64,000 nucleotides of DNA from Podarcis raffonei (GCF_027172205.1 NC_070619.1:2676001-2740000), one strand, 5' to 3'; positions 40,803 to 51,865 are shown, counted from the stretch's first letter. Program-made: numbers and translations. Notes: generated by a model from the sequence alone, not told the origin.

Positions 40803-41145
40803 ATGTCGGTGGCCGTCTTGGGTCACCACCAACTGGGCACCCTGGCAGCCTTGTGTTATCCTTGTAGATGGGGGGTTGGCGGCAAGGGCGGAGGACTTCT
40901 GCCCGCAAGTGGGGCATCTTTGACCCCGGCCAAGCTAAACATGTCCACTCCCTTCCAACCTAGACTGTTCCCCACCTGTTCCAGTTTGTCCCTATCCTCC
41001 TTTAAAGTGTGGGACCCTCAACTGGGCACATTCCCACCGATGTTCAAGGGAATCACACCTGGCCTAACAGGCCTCTCATTCCAGGCACCGTCTTCGAAGC
41101 ATGCAGCCCCTCCTCTGTTTTTAAAAGGCGTTTGTTACCCAAACT
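40803..41145 (-). repeat. Local duplication unit 2, copy 3; right arm of the inverted repeat
   Basis: Reverse complement of 39216-39545 with scattered differences (CCTAACAGGCCTCTCATTCC). It also preserves the empty LTR site (CTGTTCCCCACCTG). Confidence 0.85.
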
Positions 41146-41879
41146 GAAATTTCTATATTAAACAACTGATAAGGAAAAATCCTGGGGTGTGGATTTACTC
41201 CTCTGCCCAGCTCGCCGGGGTGCCACTCCCCGCGGGTCCCTCTGGTCAGCAAAAGAATTTTGGAGATTATTTGATTCTGTATTGGATAGTCAGAGGAAAC
41301 CATACGGTACATGGGATCCGCTTATTGCTATTTTTCTGAACCTCTTTGCTGTTGTGTAGGTATGGTGCCTGTGTCATTGTCAATTGTCCTGGCCTTAGTC
41401 TGAGGCTGTGGTGGGGGCTTGGGATTTTTGCCCCATTCCTGGTTTTAACACCATGAAAACAAATGTGTGACTGATCGTTGTCCTGGGTGGTGGTGATGCT
41501 GCTGCTTATATCTAACTCTAACCCTAATTGCTTTTAGGAGTTGTTATCTGGTTTTAGAATAATTTTAATCTGGTAGCTTTTGTTTTGTTTGGAAGTTTGA
41601 ATTATATTGTATATGGTGTTCTTTTCTTTTTTTCTTCCTTTCCCTTTCCTCCTTTTTCACATCATATTTTACCCTGTACACTTACAATTATATACACATT
41701 GCTTTTTATCTTCAGTAAAATATATATATATATAAAACACAGATTAAACAATAACAATCTGGTAATGTTCATACGTTCTGTTTCCGGCGGGTTTTTATTT
41801 TGGTATTGTATTTGAATGTTATTTTTCTTTTCTTACCCCCCTTTTTCACATCTTTTTTTACCGTGTGCACTTACAATTA
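41146..41879. other. Intergenic with a short tandem duplication
   Basis: 41620-41720 and 41830-41879 plus 42480-42520 are two copies of a T-rich L1-like 3' segment (TTCACATC, then GCACTTACAATTA). The second is split by the miniature element at 41880. The remaining bases match nothing I know. Confidence 0.55.
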
Positions 41880-42479
41880 CCGTATTTTTCGCCCCATAGG
41901 ACGCACCGGCCCATAGGACGCACCAAGTTTTTTTGGGGGGGAAATAAAGAAAAAAAAATATTTCCCCCCCAGGCGCTTGTGGGGCTGGCAGCGGGGAGAA
42001 GCACTCTTCTCCCCGCCGCCCGCCTTCAGACCAGGTCCCGCCTTCAGACCAGGACGCGCTGCGCCTCCCTGCTGTACCTGGAGCTTGTGGGGCAGGCAGC
42101 GGGGAGAAGCGCTCTTCTCCCCGCCGCCCGCCTTCAGACCAGGTCCAGGGACAGCGGGAAGACGCACTGCGCCTCCCCGCTGTCCCCGGAGCTTGCGGGG
42201 CTGGCAGCGGGGAGAAGCACGCGTCTCCCCGCCGTCAGCCTCCAAACCACATCGGGAGACAGCGGGATGGCGGCGTTCCGCCTCCCCGCTGTCCCCTGAC
42301 CTTGTGGGGCTGGCGCTGGGGCTCTACTGAAGCCTGGAGAGCGAGAGGGGTGGGCGCGCACCGACCCCTCTCGCTCTCCAGGCTTCAGCGAAAGCCTGCA
42401 TTCGCCCCATAGGACGCACACACATTTCCCCTTCATTTTTGGAGAGGAAAAAGTGCGTCCTATAGGGCGAAAAATACGG
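41880..42479. mobile_element. Mariner-like element, 600 bp, with tandem units and a perfect hairpin
   Basis: Terminal inverted repeats CCGTATTTTTCGCCCCATAG and the complement of CCGTATTTTTCGCCCTATAG, flanked by TA at 41878-41879 and 42480-42481. Inside are three roughly 110-bp imperfect tandem units, each with a GCGGGGAGAAGC...CTTCTCCCCGC foldback. Next to the right end is a perfect 25-bp inverted repeat (42327-42351 with 42364-42388, 12-base loop). No transposase. Confidence 0.92.
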
Positions 42480-44176
42480 TACATACATTATTTTCATCTT
42501 CCAATAAAGTATATAAAAGAAAAAAGAAATAAATTGATAAGAAATAAATAATGGCCAATTGATCTGGTCAATAAATAACAAAACTGCAGCCTGCTGTTTA
42601 CATATTTATTCATTTTTTAGGCTCTGTAGGGTGGAGTTCATTTCAACATTTCTATTGGCTACCTGGGTTTTCTTTGTGGGGGGTTGCCTCGGTTGACAGT
42701 GGTTTTCCATTTCACCTCTCAACTTGGAGGCACACTTTGGCTCTACAAAACATCTGTTAAAAAAACGAGAACGAGCAAACTTTCCTCTGGACCGTTTTAT
42801 TTTTCTTTTGAACCTTTAAGTTTCAAGACTGGGAGCCACACACAGGCAAGACACGTCGCCAGGGTGACCTGCGGCTTGCAAGTTTTGCTGGCGGAGGGTT
42901 TCAATGCATCCCTCACCTAGCGAAGCACAGTGACTGACAGGTGCCCATCTAGATAATCAGGTGCCCAGGAAAAGAAAGCTGACCTCTCTGGTTTCCAATT
43001 GGAAATGGTGACTTAACATATTGCAAAGCAGGCAGGGGAAACCTGAACCAGCCACCTGGGCGGCTGCTAAATCAGCAGGGCGAAAGCAAGGCTTCTTTGT
43101 CGATGGAGCAGCAGGGTGGAGAAACTTGGGAGCAGGAGGGAGTGCTACTGGCCTGAACAGGATGCGACCTCGTCTATGCATGATCCCTTAACCATAGCAG
43201 AGCAATGAAAATCTTGCAAAGTTCATCTTGCAGATGGTTAAAGATAACTCAGTTGTTTCCTTATTTATTAATCACAATGTAAATACAGTGCCACTTAATT
43301 GGTAACAAAGACCCACTGAGCTTTTTACAGTATGCAATATAAAAAATACATAGGAAAAATACTGATGAAATCAAACTTTTAAGAACTGGGTGTAAAATTT
43401 ATCAGAACCTAGCTTGAAATTGACAGTTCCAAAGAAACGTACAAAACAAAATTGCTAGAGGACTCCTTTTCTGGGAGCTGTTCCCCTTTTTTGGTTGTGA
43501 TCCAGATGGGAAGGCCAGAAAAGGGTGAAATCGAAAGAAGCTGTGTCTTCAAAATGCCCCGGTGCATGCTGGGAGTACTGTGGCTAAGGTCCTCAGTTTC
43601 CCATGCTCATGCCTACAGCTCCCATCATGCACTGCTGATGAAAGCATCATGTGATTTCTCAGTTGCCGCTGCTGCTGCTGCACCACACAGAATGCACAGG
43701 TATTCTGAGACATCCCCAAATGAGGGAGAGGCAGGTATAATTACATACCCTCCAGCATTTCTCAGATGAAAATAGGGACATCCTATTCCATAATCAGTGC
43801 TATTTTTCTAGAAAAGGTGCCGGAACTCACCATGTACACCTCCCTTGTTCTCTTATGATGGCAATGGCACCCACCTGAGAAGTGCAGGAACTGAGTTCTG
43901 GCAAGTTCAAGCTGAAAAAAGCCCTGTCAATAATAATAATAATGATGATGATGATGATGATATCCCGCCATCAGACTGGATTGGGTGGTGTCAGAGACCA
44001 GACAGGATTAGAGCTCTGGTGAGGAATGGTGGAAACCTCCCCTTCTCCCTGCTCCTGACCAGGATCCTGAAGCTGCCCAGGAACAATGGAGCAGCATAGA
44101 TTTAGAGAACTGGTTTGCAGAGGGGCATAGTTCAGGAAGCAACAGCTGGGCAGAGCTGAGTGGAGAACAGCTAGGA
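42480..44176. other. Intergenic, nothing coding recognised
   Basis: 43740-43790 holds the left end of the short repeat seen at 1385 (ACCCTCCAGCATTTCTCAGA). 43923-43961 is a (TAA)/(TGA) microsatellite. An A/T-rich block at 43200-43450 and a CAGCTCCCATCATGCA motif at 43616 are unexplained. No splice-flanked ORF. Confidence 0.45.
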
Positions 44177-44368
44177 CAGGGGTCAGCAAACTTACCACGC
44201 CTCGGGCCAGTGTCTCCAGTGCTGATCGCAAGGCGGGCCAGAGGGCGGGGGAGCGCGTGCCCATACGCGTGCGCATACACTATTTCCAGCGCACTTCTGG
44301 GTCGGAGGAGCACCAGAAATAGCTTGTGCGCATGTGCACGGGCCTCCTCCTCCCCATTGTCTCTGTGC
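44177..44368. mobile_element. Non-autonomous hAT element, left part
   Basis: Starts CAGGGGTCAGCAAACTTACC, a hAT end, with GCGGGCCAGAGGGCGGG inside. The right end is missing where the LTR sequence begins. Confidence 0.65.
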
Positions 44369-45045
44369 TCACAAATCCTGCGTTAAGGGCACATTTGGGT
44401 ATGAATTAGGGTATGAATAGGGACACAGGTGGTGCTGTGGTCTAAGCCTCTGAGCCTCTTGGGCTTGCCGTTCGGAAGGTCGGCGACGGAGTGAGCTCCT
44501 GTTGCTCAGTCCCTGCTCCTGCCAACCTAGCAGTACAAAAGCACGTCAAAGTCCAAGTAGATAAAGAGGTACCGCTCCGGCGGGAAGGTAAACGGTGTTT
44601 CTGTGCGCTGCTCTGGTTCGCCAGAAGCGGCTTAGTCATGCTGGCCACATGACCCGGAAAAAGTGTCTGCAGAGAAACACCGGCTCCCTCAGCCTGTAAA
44701 GCGAGATGAGTGCCGTAGCCCCAGAGTCGTCTGCAACTGGACTTAACTGTCAAGGGACCTTTACCTTTACCTTTAGGGTGAGCCCAGGTAATGCAATCAG
44801 TGACCATTAACAGGTTTCCTGCCAGACAAGATTTCTGCTGTAGATTGCCTCTTGTGATGTATTTCTGCTGTAGAACACCCCTTCTGTGATGTATGTATGA
44901 TGTATTGAGGGGTGGACTTGAGCCACAGTGTGTGTGGGGGGGAGTCTATATAAGGGCTTGCACACCATTGTTCTGGGTTCCTCCTCCCTCCTGCGTGTGA
45001 TGAGTGAGAACCCTGTTGCAGCAGTTTAATAACGATCAGGCTTAC
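44369..45045 (+). mobile_element. LTR fossil, family A, with a SINE inside
   Basis: Begins at the inner motif CACAAATCCTGCGTTAAGGG, so its first part is missing. It runs through GTCTATATAAGGGCTTGC and TTAATAACGATCAGGC and is cut before its end. A Sauria SINE occupies 44419-44777. It is followed head to tail by another family A LTR. Confidence 0.75.
44419..44777 (+). repeat. Sauria-type tRNA SINE inside an LTR
   Basis: A full-length plus-strand copy, GGGACACAGGTGGTGCTGTG to CTTTACCTTTA. The flanking LTR sequence resumes with AGGGTGAGCCC. Its tRNA-like B-box region has lost a few bases (GGTCGGCGACGGAGTGAG). Confidence 0.9.
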
Positions 45046-45055
45046 AAATCCTGTC

Positions 45056-45847
45056 ATAGAATCATAGAATCTTAGAGTTGGAAGAGACCACAAGGGCCAT
45101 CGAGTCCAACCCCCTGCCAAGCAGGAAACACCATCAGAGCACTCCTGACATATGGTTGTCAAGCCTCTGCTTAAAGACCTCCAAAGAAGGAGACTCCACC
45201 ACACTCCTTGGCAGCAAATTCCACTCTCAAACAGCTCTTACTGTCAGGAAGTTCTTCCTAATGTTTAGGTCAGGGGTGTCAAACTCAAATTCATCGGGGG
45301 CCGCATCAGCAGTTTGGTCACCCTCAAAGGGCTGGTTGTATCTGTAGGACTATGTAAAGGACATGTAAAGTGGAGGTTTCCTGTGTAGAACGGCTGGCAC
45401 CGCTAGAGGGCAGATGTTCTCTGGCTTGTAGGCTGCCGCGCATGCGCTGAAGAGGCGGCTTTCTTGTGTCAAAAAAAAAAAAGCGAGAATAAAAGGTGAA
45501 GGCTGGCGGCCGGCGGCGGCTACACGGGCCACATGACGAGGTCTGGCGGGCCAGATTCGGCCCGCGGGCCTTGTGTTTGACACCCGTGGTTTAGGTGGAA
45601 TCTTCTTTCTTGTAGTTTGGATCCATTGCTCCGTGTCCGCTTCTCTGGAGCAGCAGAAAACAACCTTTCTCCCTCCTCTATGTGACATCCTTTTATATAT
45701 TTGAACATGGCTATCATATCACCCCTTAGCCTCCTCTTCTCCAGGCTAAACATGCCCAGCTCCCTTAGCCGTTCCTCATAAGGCATCGTTTCCAGGCCTT
45801 TGACCATTTTGGTTGCCCTCCTCTGGACACGTTCCAGTTTGTCAGTG
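45056..45847 (-). mobile_element. Truncated CR1 LINE with 7-bp target duplication
   Basis: A reverse-strand CR1 3' part (RT C-terminal codons and the CTATGATTCTATGA tail), flanked by TCCTGTC at 45049-45055 and 45848-45854. It contains the hAT element 45271-45588. Compare the same stretch in the long CR1 at 32000-32430. Confidence 0.9.
45271..45588. mobile_element. Non-autonomous hAT element, 318 bp, with 8-bp target duplication
   Basis: Ends CAGGGGTGTCAAACTCAAAT and the complement of CACGGGTGTCAAACACAAGG. Exact direct repeats GTTTAGGT at 45263-45270 and 45589-45596. The uninterrupted CR1 sequence (AATGTTTAGGTGGAATC) is present at about 32166, giving the empty site. Confidence 0.96.
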
Positions 45848-46300
45848 TCCTGTCTTAAGGGCATATTTCTTTATGAATAGGGTGACCTGGATTCAGGAAC
45901 GAAAGTATTAACCATCACAAAAGAATGGCCAGGCTGCCCAGGTAGAACAATCAGTGGCCATTATCAGGTATCCTGGCAGGCAGGATTTCTGCTGTAGACC
46001 GCCTCCTTCTGTGATGTATGTATGATGTTTCAGGGGGGTGGTCTTGGGCTACAGGGTGGGCAGTTTCAAAAGTCTATATAAGAGCTTGCACACCAATGCT
46101 CTGGGTTCCTCCTCCCTCCTGCATGGGGTGAGTGGGGGACTCTGTTGCAACAGTTAATAAAGATCAGGCTTAATAGCTGCTTTGCTTCTCAATATTCTCT
46201 GGTTCACCTCTGTTATTTTCTGCGACCGATAGGGAACCCACTTAAGGACTCTATATGGGCTCTTGGATAAGGGGAAAAGAGCAGATTTTTTTTACAACAC

Positions 46301-47252
46301 TTGGCATGCACCCTTTCTCTGGAGATGGGAAGGTGGTGCGTGCAGTCCCAGATTCAGTCGCCATCATCTCCAGTCAAGGGACTGTGAAGGTTTTCCCTGA
46401 TCAGAAACAGGGACCCAACTCCGCCTAAGGCACCTTCATGCATTCTGAGTGGCAGCTCAGCGCATGCCGCTGGGTCAGAAATAGAAACTATAAGCAGCTC
46501 ACACAAAAAAGTAGACGTTAGATTAACTGTGCTGTGCAAAGAGGTCCTTCCTATTTAGTCTGTTGTCTGTCCTGAATATTAATGATTGCTAAGCTTCTGA
46601 TGTGGTGGAGGGAGACCCCAATTCTGGTAAATTACAGTGTGCAAATTGGGTAGGCGTATGCAAAATAAGCAGATCTATCCGGATAATTTCCCTCCACTTC
46701 CATCGTGCATGACAAATTCTGTTCAATTGACAGAACAGAACAGCGTGATTTACTCAGAACATGAGAGCACCTGGTGCCAACACTAGAGGGTGCTGTCTGC
46801 CTATTTAAATGGAATCAAAGAACCGTGGAATTGTTGAGTCCGAAGGGACCATAAGGGTCATCTAGTCCAACCCCCTGCAATGCAGGAATCTGCAGAAGGA
46901 CGGAGTTGTTTTTTCACTTGATTTGCCTTTTTAATTTTCCCCCTGTTCCAATCCGAACAGGAACTTCGACACGATCAGAGAACCTTGATTCAGAAACTGT
47001 AGAATATGTATTTCTAATGTGTTCATTGCTTTGGGGTACCGGTTTCAAATTCTGCAGAACTCTCCATCAAGGAAGATGTTGCATGAGCCAGTGGTTGGTG
47101 GAACAAAGGGGTAGGTGGGTAGAAAAATCAGAGTTGATATCTTAACCCTATGATCAGCTTCTTGCCTTCGGGAAGAGCTGCAGCTCATAGAATTGTAGAA
47201 TTGAAGAGCTGCAAGTTTGATAAGAATTTTAAAGTCTTAGATATATAATAAA
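46301..47252. other. Intergenic
   Basis: A minus-strand CR1 tail is at 46820-46890 (GGGTCATCTAGTCCAACCCC). The rest is unrecognised. Confidence 0.5.
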
Positions 47253-47890
47253 TGTTCATAAATGTACCAACCAAGCACGTACATAGATCAGCACAGGAAG
47301 ACCGACCTGAAACCATTTTTGATTCCCAAACTGACCAAATGTTTTCTCTGCGAGGTCAAAGGAAAATGGTAAAGCCTCCCATTGTCTTTTCCTTCACAAA
47401 TCCTGTCTTAAGGGCATGTCTGTCTGTGTTTGAATAGGGTGAGCCTGTGACCTGACTCAGGAACTAAGTATCATTACAAAAGACTGGCCAGGCTCCCCAG
47501 GGTATCCAATCAAGTGAGCATTAACAGGTAACCTGTCAGACGAGATAAACAACGCACTCAGATTTCTGCTGTAGACCGCCTTTTCTGTGATGTAGGTATG
47601 ATGTATCTGGGGTGGTGGTCTTGGGTTACACCGCTTCTGTGATGTATGCATAATGTATAGAGGGGTGGTCTGGAGCTCCAGGGCAGGGAATTTAAAATTT
47701 CTATATAAGGATGGGCACACCTTTGTTCTGGGTCCTCCTCTGTCCTCCGTGTGAGGGGAGCAACCTGTTGCAACAGATCAATAAAGATCAGGCTTACGAG
47801 TTGCTTTGCTTCTCAATATTCTCTGGTTGGCCTCTGTTATTTTCTCCTACCAATAGGGAACCTATGTAAGGACTCTATATGGGCTCTTGG
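47253..47890 (+). mobile_element. Solo LTR, fossil, family A
   Basis: Starts TGTTCATAAATGTACC and has the full 5' portion, CTATATAAGGATGGGC and TCAATAAAGATCAGGC. It ends near GGGCTCTTGGGGG and lacks the last few bases. No internal genes. Confidence 0.8.
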
Positions 47891-48723
47891 GGGAATCAGA
47901 GGCAGAACATCTCTAGGCATGACTGGGAACGTTCCCGGCCTGAGCACCTCTGCCAGTCAGTGTTATACATCATTGAGCTAGATAATGGCAGCTTCTCTTA
48001 TTCCTGTTTAAATCAGATCTTTATTCAGGATCATGAGGACTACAGCCTTGCTTTAGCATTTTGACACCCTGCAGAAAGATTGGAAATGGAATTTAATACA
48101 AGCAGCTGTGTCAACGCTGGTTACGTTTTAAAGAACTGCTTTTAAATGTTGCATTTTAAATTGTTGTCACCCTTGGACCTTAGGATGAAGGGCATATAAT
48201 AAACTAAAATAAGTAAATAAATTTGAAGGCTGTCAATCACTCTTGTGAATGTATTTCCCATCTCGTGTGTGTGGAGAGAAAGATGTAAGTTTTATCCATT
48301 TTTTTTATTTTGCAATGTTAACAGATGGGGGAGAATTTTATTTGTGTTTCCATGAGAAACTCTCCAGTGGGCACTTCTCAAACCAAGCCGCCAACCAGGT
48401 TGTTCTCAGAGCAGTCCATTGAAACGAACGGTTCACAGCTAGTTGAGCCAATTAAGTTCACTTCTGAGTATGACTAATGCTGCACACAAGCCAAATATCA
48501 TTTGACATTTGCATCTCTCTTGATCTTCCTGTGCAGTTTTGCAACCAGCGTGTACAAAAATGTATTTGTTTCGGGGGAAGTGGGTTGTAATCCATGTTCT
48601 TCCTACTCAGGGTAGACCCATTGAACCTGATGGATATTACAATCTTGGGTCCATTCATTTCGATGGATCAGCTCTGAGAACACATAGATATACCTGCATT
48701 AGTGAAAGCTACATGCATTATCC
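47891..48723. other. Intergenic
   Basis: A LINE-like tail lies near 48160-48225 (TTGGACCTTAGGATGAAGGG). 48711-48723 is the left SINE target duplication. Otherwise nothing is recognised. Confidence 0.45.
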
Positions 48724-49058
48724 CGGGACGTGGGTGGCGCTGTGGTCTAAACCACAGAGCCTAGGACTTGCCGATCAGAAGGTCGGCGGTTCGAATCCCC
48801 GCGACGGGGTGAGCTCCCATTGCTCAACCCCAGCTCCTGCCCACCTAGCAGTTCGGAAGCACGTCAAAGTGCAGGTAGATAAATAGGTACCGCTCCAGCG
48901 GGAAGGTAAATGGTGTTTCCGTGCGCTGCTCTGGTTTGCCAGAAGCGGCTTGGTCATGCTGGCTGTACACCGGCTCCCTCGGCCAATACAGCGAGATAAG
49001 CACATCAACCCCAGAGTCGTCCGTGACTGACCAAATGTTCAGGGGTCCTTTTACCTTT
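48724..49058 (+). repeat. Sauria-type tRNA SINE with 13-bp target duplication
   Basis: A full-length copy flanked by ACATGCATTATCC (48711-48723) and ACATGCGTTATCC (49059-49071), one mismatch. It has lost the CACATGACCCGGAAG block near 48960. Confidence 0.93.
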
Positions 49059-49071
49059 ACATGCGTTATCC

Positions 49072-49980
49072 TTGCTTGCAAAACTGTGTGCATCAGTCAA
49101 AATCTGTGTACTTCATGAGAGATTTCCACAAAAATTATGACAAAATTTCCACGAGGATGCTTTTATTTTATTTCTATTTTTAAAGCGGGTTCGTACCCAG
49201 TGGCAGTCACACTTTGCCGTAGATCCATTTAAATTAATGGACCTGACTAATGTAGGTCTATTAATCTGAACAGGTCTGCTCTGAGTGGAATATAGAGGGT
49301 GACAACCCAATATATATTTTATTTTATTGCATTCATATCCCACATTTTTCTCTCCAAGAAGCTCCCGGTGTCGTACGTGGTTCTCCTTTAAACCCCCACA
49401 ATAACACCCCTGTGAGGTGGGTGCGGCTGAGAGAGACAGTGACCACCCCCAAAGGACAAACCCAGGCTTCTTGGCCCTGCGGGGGGATTCAAATCCACTC
49501 CCAGCTCAAAACTCTAACTGCTGGACCAGCTCTTAAACCACCACAGAAATGGGGGATTTGAGACAGCAAAAACGAGAAGCCAAGACGTTGAACGAACGGC
49601 TCCTATATGAAAGAAACCCCTCCCTCCTGCACCTTTTTCCTTTGCCACCCCCTGTCACTTTCCCCAGACCTTCCAAGGGTCCCTAGTTTCCAGGGATAGT
49701 CCCAGATTTATAGAAGCCAGGGCCGTCTTGCCCATAGGTGCTAGGGGTGCAGGGCACCTGGGCGCCAGGCTCTCAGCGGTGCCAGGCCTGAGAGTTGAGC
49801 CCAGGAAAAAGCCAGCAGTTGGTCGGAGCACAGCAGCGGGCTCTTCTGCTGTGGGCAGCTCTGCACCAGGAGTTTGGGGGCAACTGAGCCAGCGAGACGT
49901 CCTGCGTGCCTGGGACTGGGCAACCGGGGGGGCGCTGGGTGGATCTTTGCACCCCGGCGCCACATATGCTTAAGACAGCC
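49072..49980. other. Intergenic with a tRNA-derived SINE remnant
   Basis: 49310-49540 is a reverse-strand tRNA-like SINE (CACCCCTGTGAGGTGGGTG then GGGGATTCAAATCCACTC, the complement of a B box). 49660-49975 is unrecognised and G/C-rich. Confidence 0.55.
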
Positions 49981-50640
49981 CATCTTGGTTTCTGGTTTGA
50001 TCCTGGAATGTCCCGCTTTTCCTTAAAGGTAAAGGGACCCCTGACTGTTAGGTCCAGTCGCGGACGACTCTGGGGTTGCAGCGCTCATCTCGCTTTATTG
50101 GCCGAGGGAGCCGGCGTTTGTCCGCAGACAGCTTCCGGGTCATGTGGCCAGCATGACTAAGCCGCTTCTGGCGAACCAGAGCAGCGCACGGAAACGCCGT
50201 TTACCTTCCCTAAGAGCTGTTCGACAGTGGAATTTGCTGCCAAGGAGTGTGATGGAGTCTCCTTCTTTGGAGGTCTTTAAGCAGAGGCTTGACAACCATA
50301 TGTCAGGAGTGCTCTGATGGTGTTTCCTGCTTGGCAGGGGGTTGGACTCGATGGCCCTTGTGGTCTCTTCCAACTCTATGATTCTATGATTTCCTGTTTA
50401 TCTACTTGCACTTTGATGTGCTTTCAAACTGCTAGGTTGGCAGGAGCAGGGACTGAGCAACGGGAGCTCACCCCGTCGCAGGGATTCGAACCACCGACCT
50501 TCTGATCGGCAAACCCAAGAGGCTCAGTGGTTTAGACCACAGCGCCGCCTGCGTTCCTCCTCGCTTTTCCTTAGGTCGTTCCTATTTTCATTGGAGAAAT
50601 GTTGGAGAGTAGGGAGTTATGTGGCCTTCAAGCCTAAGGT
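49981..50640 (-). mobile_element. Composite repeat carrying a Sauria SINE (third copy), SINE cut by CR1
   Basis: The reverse-strand SINE (50028-50556) is bounded by CGCTTTTCCTTA at about 50016-50027 and the same motif near 50562-50573. The outer repeat ends in the complement of CTCTCCAACATTTCTCCAAT. A plus-strand CR1 3' piece (50211-50393, GGAGGTCTTTAAGCAGAGGC ... CTATGATTCTATGA) sits inside the SINE and replaced about 15 bp of it. Confidence 0.88.
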
Positions 50641-50760
50641 GGTAACTAACTAGACAACCTTTAGAAGACATCTGAAGACAGCCCTGTAGAAGGAAGATTT
50701 TTAATGTTTAATGTTTACGTATTATGTTTTAGAATGTGTTGGAAGGCGCCCAGATTGACG

Positions 50761-50761
<1 letters not shown>

Positions 50762-50791
<30 letters not shown>

Positions 50792-50809
50792 CTTCTTCTT
50801 CTTCTTCTT
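50762..50809. repeat. (CTT)n microsatellite
   Basis: About 16 TTC units, one strand purely pyrimidine, with the potential to form a triplex. Confidence 0.95.
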
Positions 50810-51850
50810 GTTGACATCCCGATTTTCATTGGAGAAATGTTGGAGGGCATGTCTTCCCCACCCACCAGGGCAAAGCCCCTTGCCTTTCGAAAAACGAAAC
50901 TGCGGCAAAGTCCCCGTCATTGGCTGGAATTTTCCTTGGAAGGGAAGGACACCTGTCGCTGTATATTTCAGCTGTGCAGAGAGACACACACACACAGAGA
51001 GAGAGAGGGCAGGATTGATCCAGGCGACAATCTGAAGGCCAGACGGCCGGATTTAAAGGACCTGGGTATGAACTGCATGCCGTCTGTCTGTCTGTCTGCG
51101 TCTTGGCACTCTCAGCTTCTGGTTTCTGAACCACGTCTGTCTGTGTGTCTGCTTGCAACAATCCCACGAACTTTCGGCCAGCCTGCCTAGATCTCCCAGA
51201 GATTCAGTTTCCCCTTTCGCTGGCTTGTGATCAGCCTCTGTGGCTAGATTCCAGCTGGGCCGCCTTCCACAGGTCGCCCGGGATGGGGAAGGAAACTATT
51301 TTTGGGTGACGCTTTGATGTTGAGTCAGCAGCCGTCGACGCAAAAGCCCCACACCAGCTCCCTGGGAGCTGCGGCGAAGGCTGCTCCCCATCTGAGAAAT
51401 TGAATGCAGGCATGAAGCTGGCAAGGTATCTATAACTATAGATTGCACTCTATTATTATTATTTCCATTTTCTGAAGCAGACTAACCTCGACGTGTTCCT
51501 GGCCCAGTAACCATCGACGTTGGGAAGATACAGGCAAAGAGTGTATTAACTTCTGCCCACTGCCAAACCAGTGGTTATTGATTACTGGGTCAATGAAATT
51601 AATAGATTGATCAACACCATCGCCTTTTACCTATGCCTTGAGGTGATTTGCGAACATCTGGCACCTTCGTTATACAGCTTTTGGCAAATGTTGAGGAATG
51701 CTCACCTCTCCAACCTGCTTGAGGGGTGTATTTTTAGGACTTACTTCTGCAATGTTGAATTGTTTCCAATTGCTTTTAATGTTGTGTTCTAATATTTAAA
51801 GTTGCGTTGTAATTGCTGTAACGCTCCTAGGACCTTAGGATGAAGGGTGG
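50810..51850. other. Low-repeat intergenic stretch
   Basis: 50986-51007 is a short (CA)/(GA) run. 51082-51100 holds CTGT repeats. 51200-51420 looks unique. A LINE tail lies at 51720-51850 (GGACCTTAGGATGAAGGGTG). No exon seen. Confidence 0.5.
51321..51330. promoter_or_regulatory. MARE/NF-E2-like site
   Basis: TGAGTCAGCA matches ten of thirteen positions of the palindromic Maf recognition element, in a low-repeat stretch. Chance occurrence cannot be excluded. Confidence 0.3.
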
Positions 51851-51854
51851 ATAA

Positions 51855-51865
51855 TGATGATGATG

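Larger units (their letters stand above)
45046..46300 (+). mobile_element. LTR fossil, family A, interrupted by CR1
   Basis: Starts at AAATCCTGTC and resumes after the CR1 with TTAAGGGCATATTTC. It then carries the TATATAAGAGCTTGC promoter and TTAATAAAGATCAGGC poly(A) regions and ends near TTTTTTACAACA. No internal viral genes. Confidence 0.8.

Noticed and set aside
41865-42330. Overlapping ORFs over 100 codons long on both strands
   Set aside because: They are readings of the GC-rich tandem units inside the 600-bp miniature element and repeat with the same period.
50762-50809. Poly-Phe or poly-Lys peptide, or a CRISPR-like array
   Set aside because: A pure CTT microsatellite with no spacers. 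No repeat-spacer structure exists in the window, and the genome is eukaryotic.
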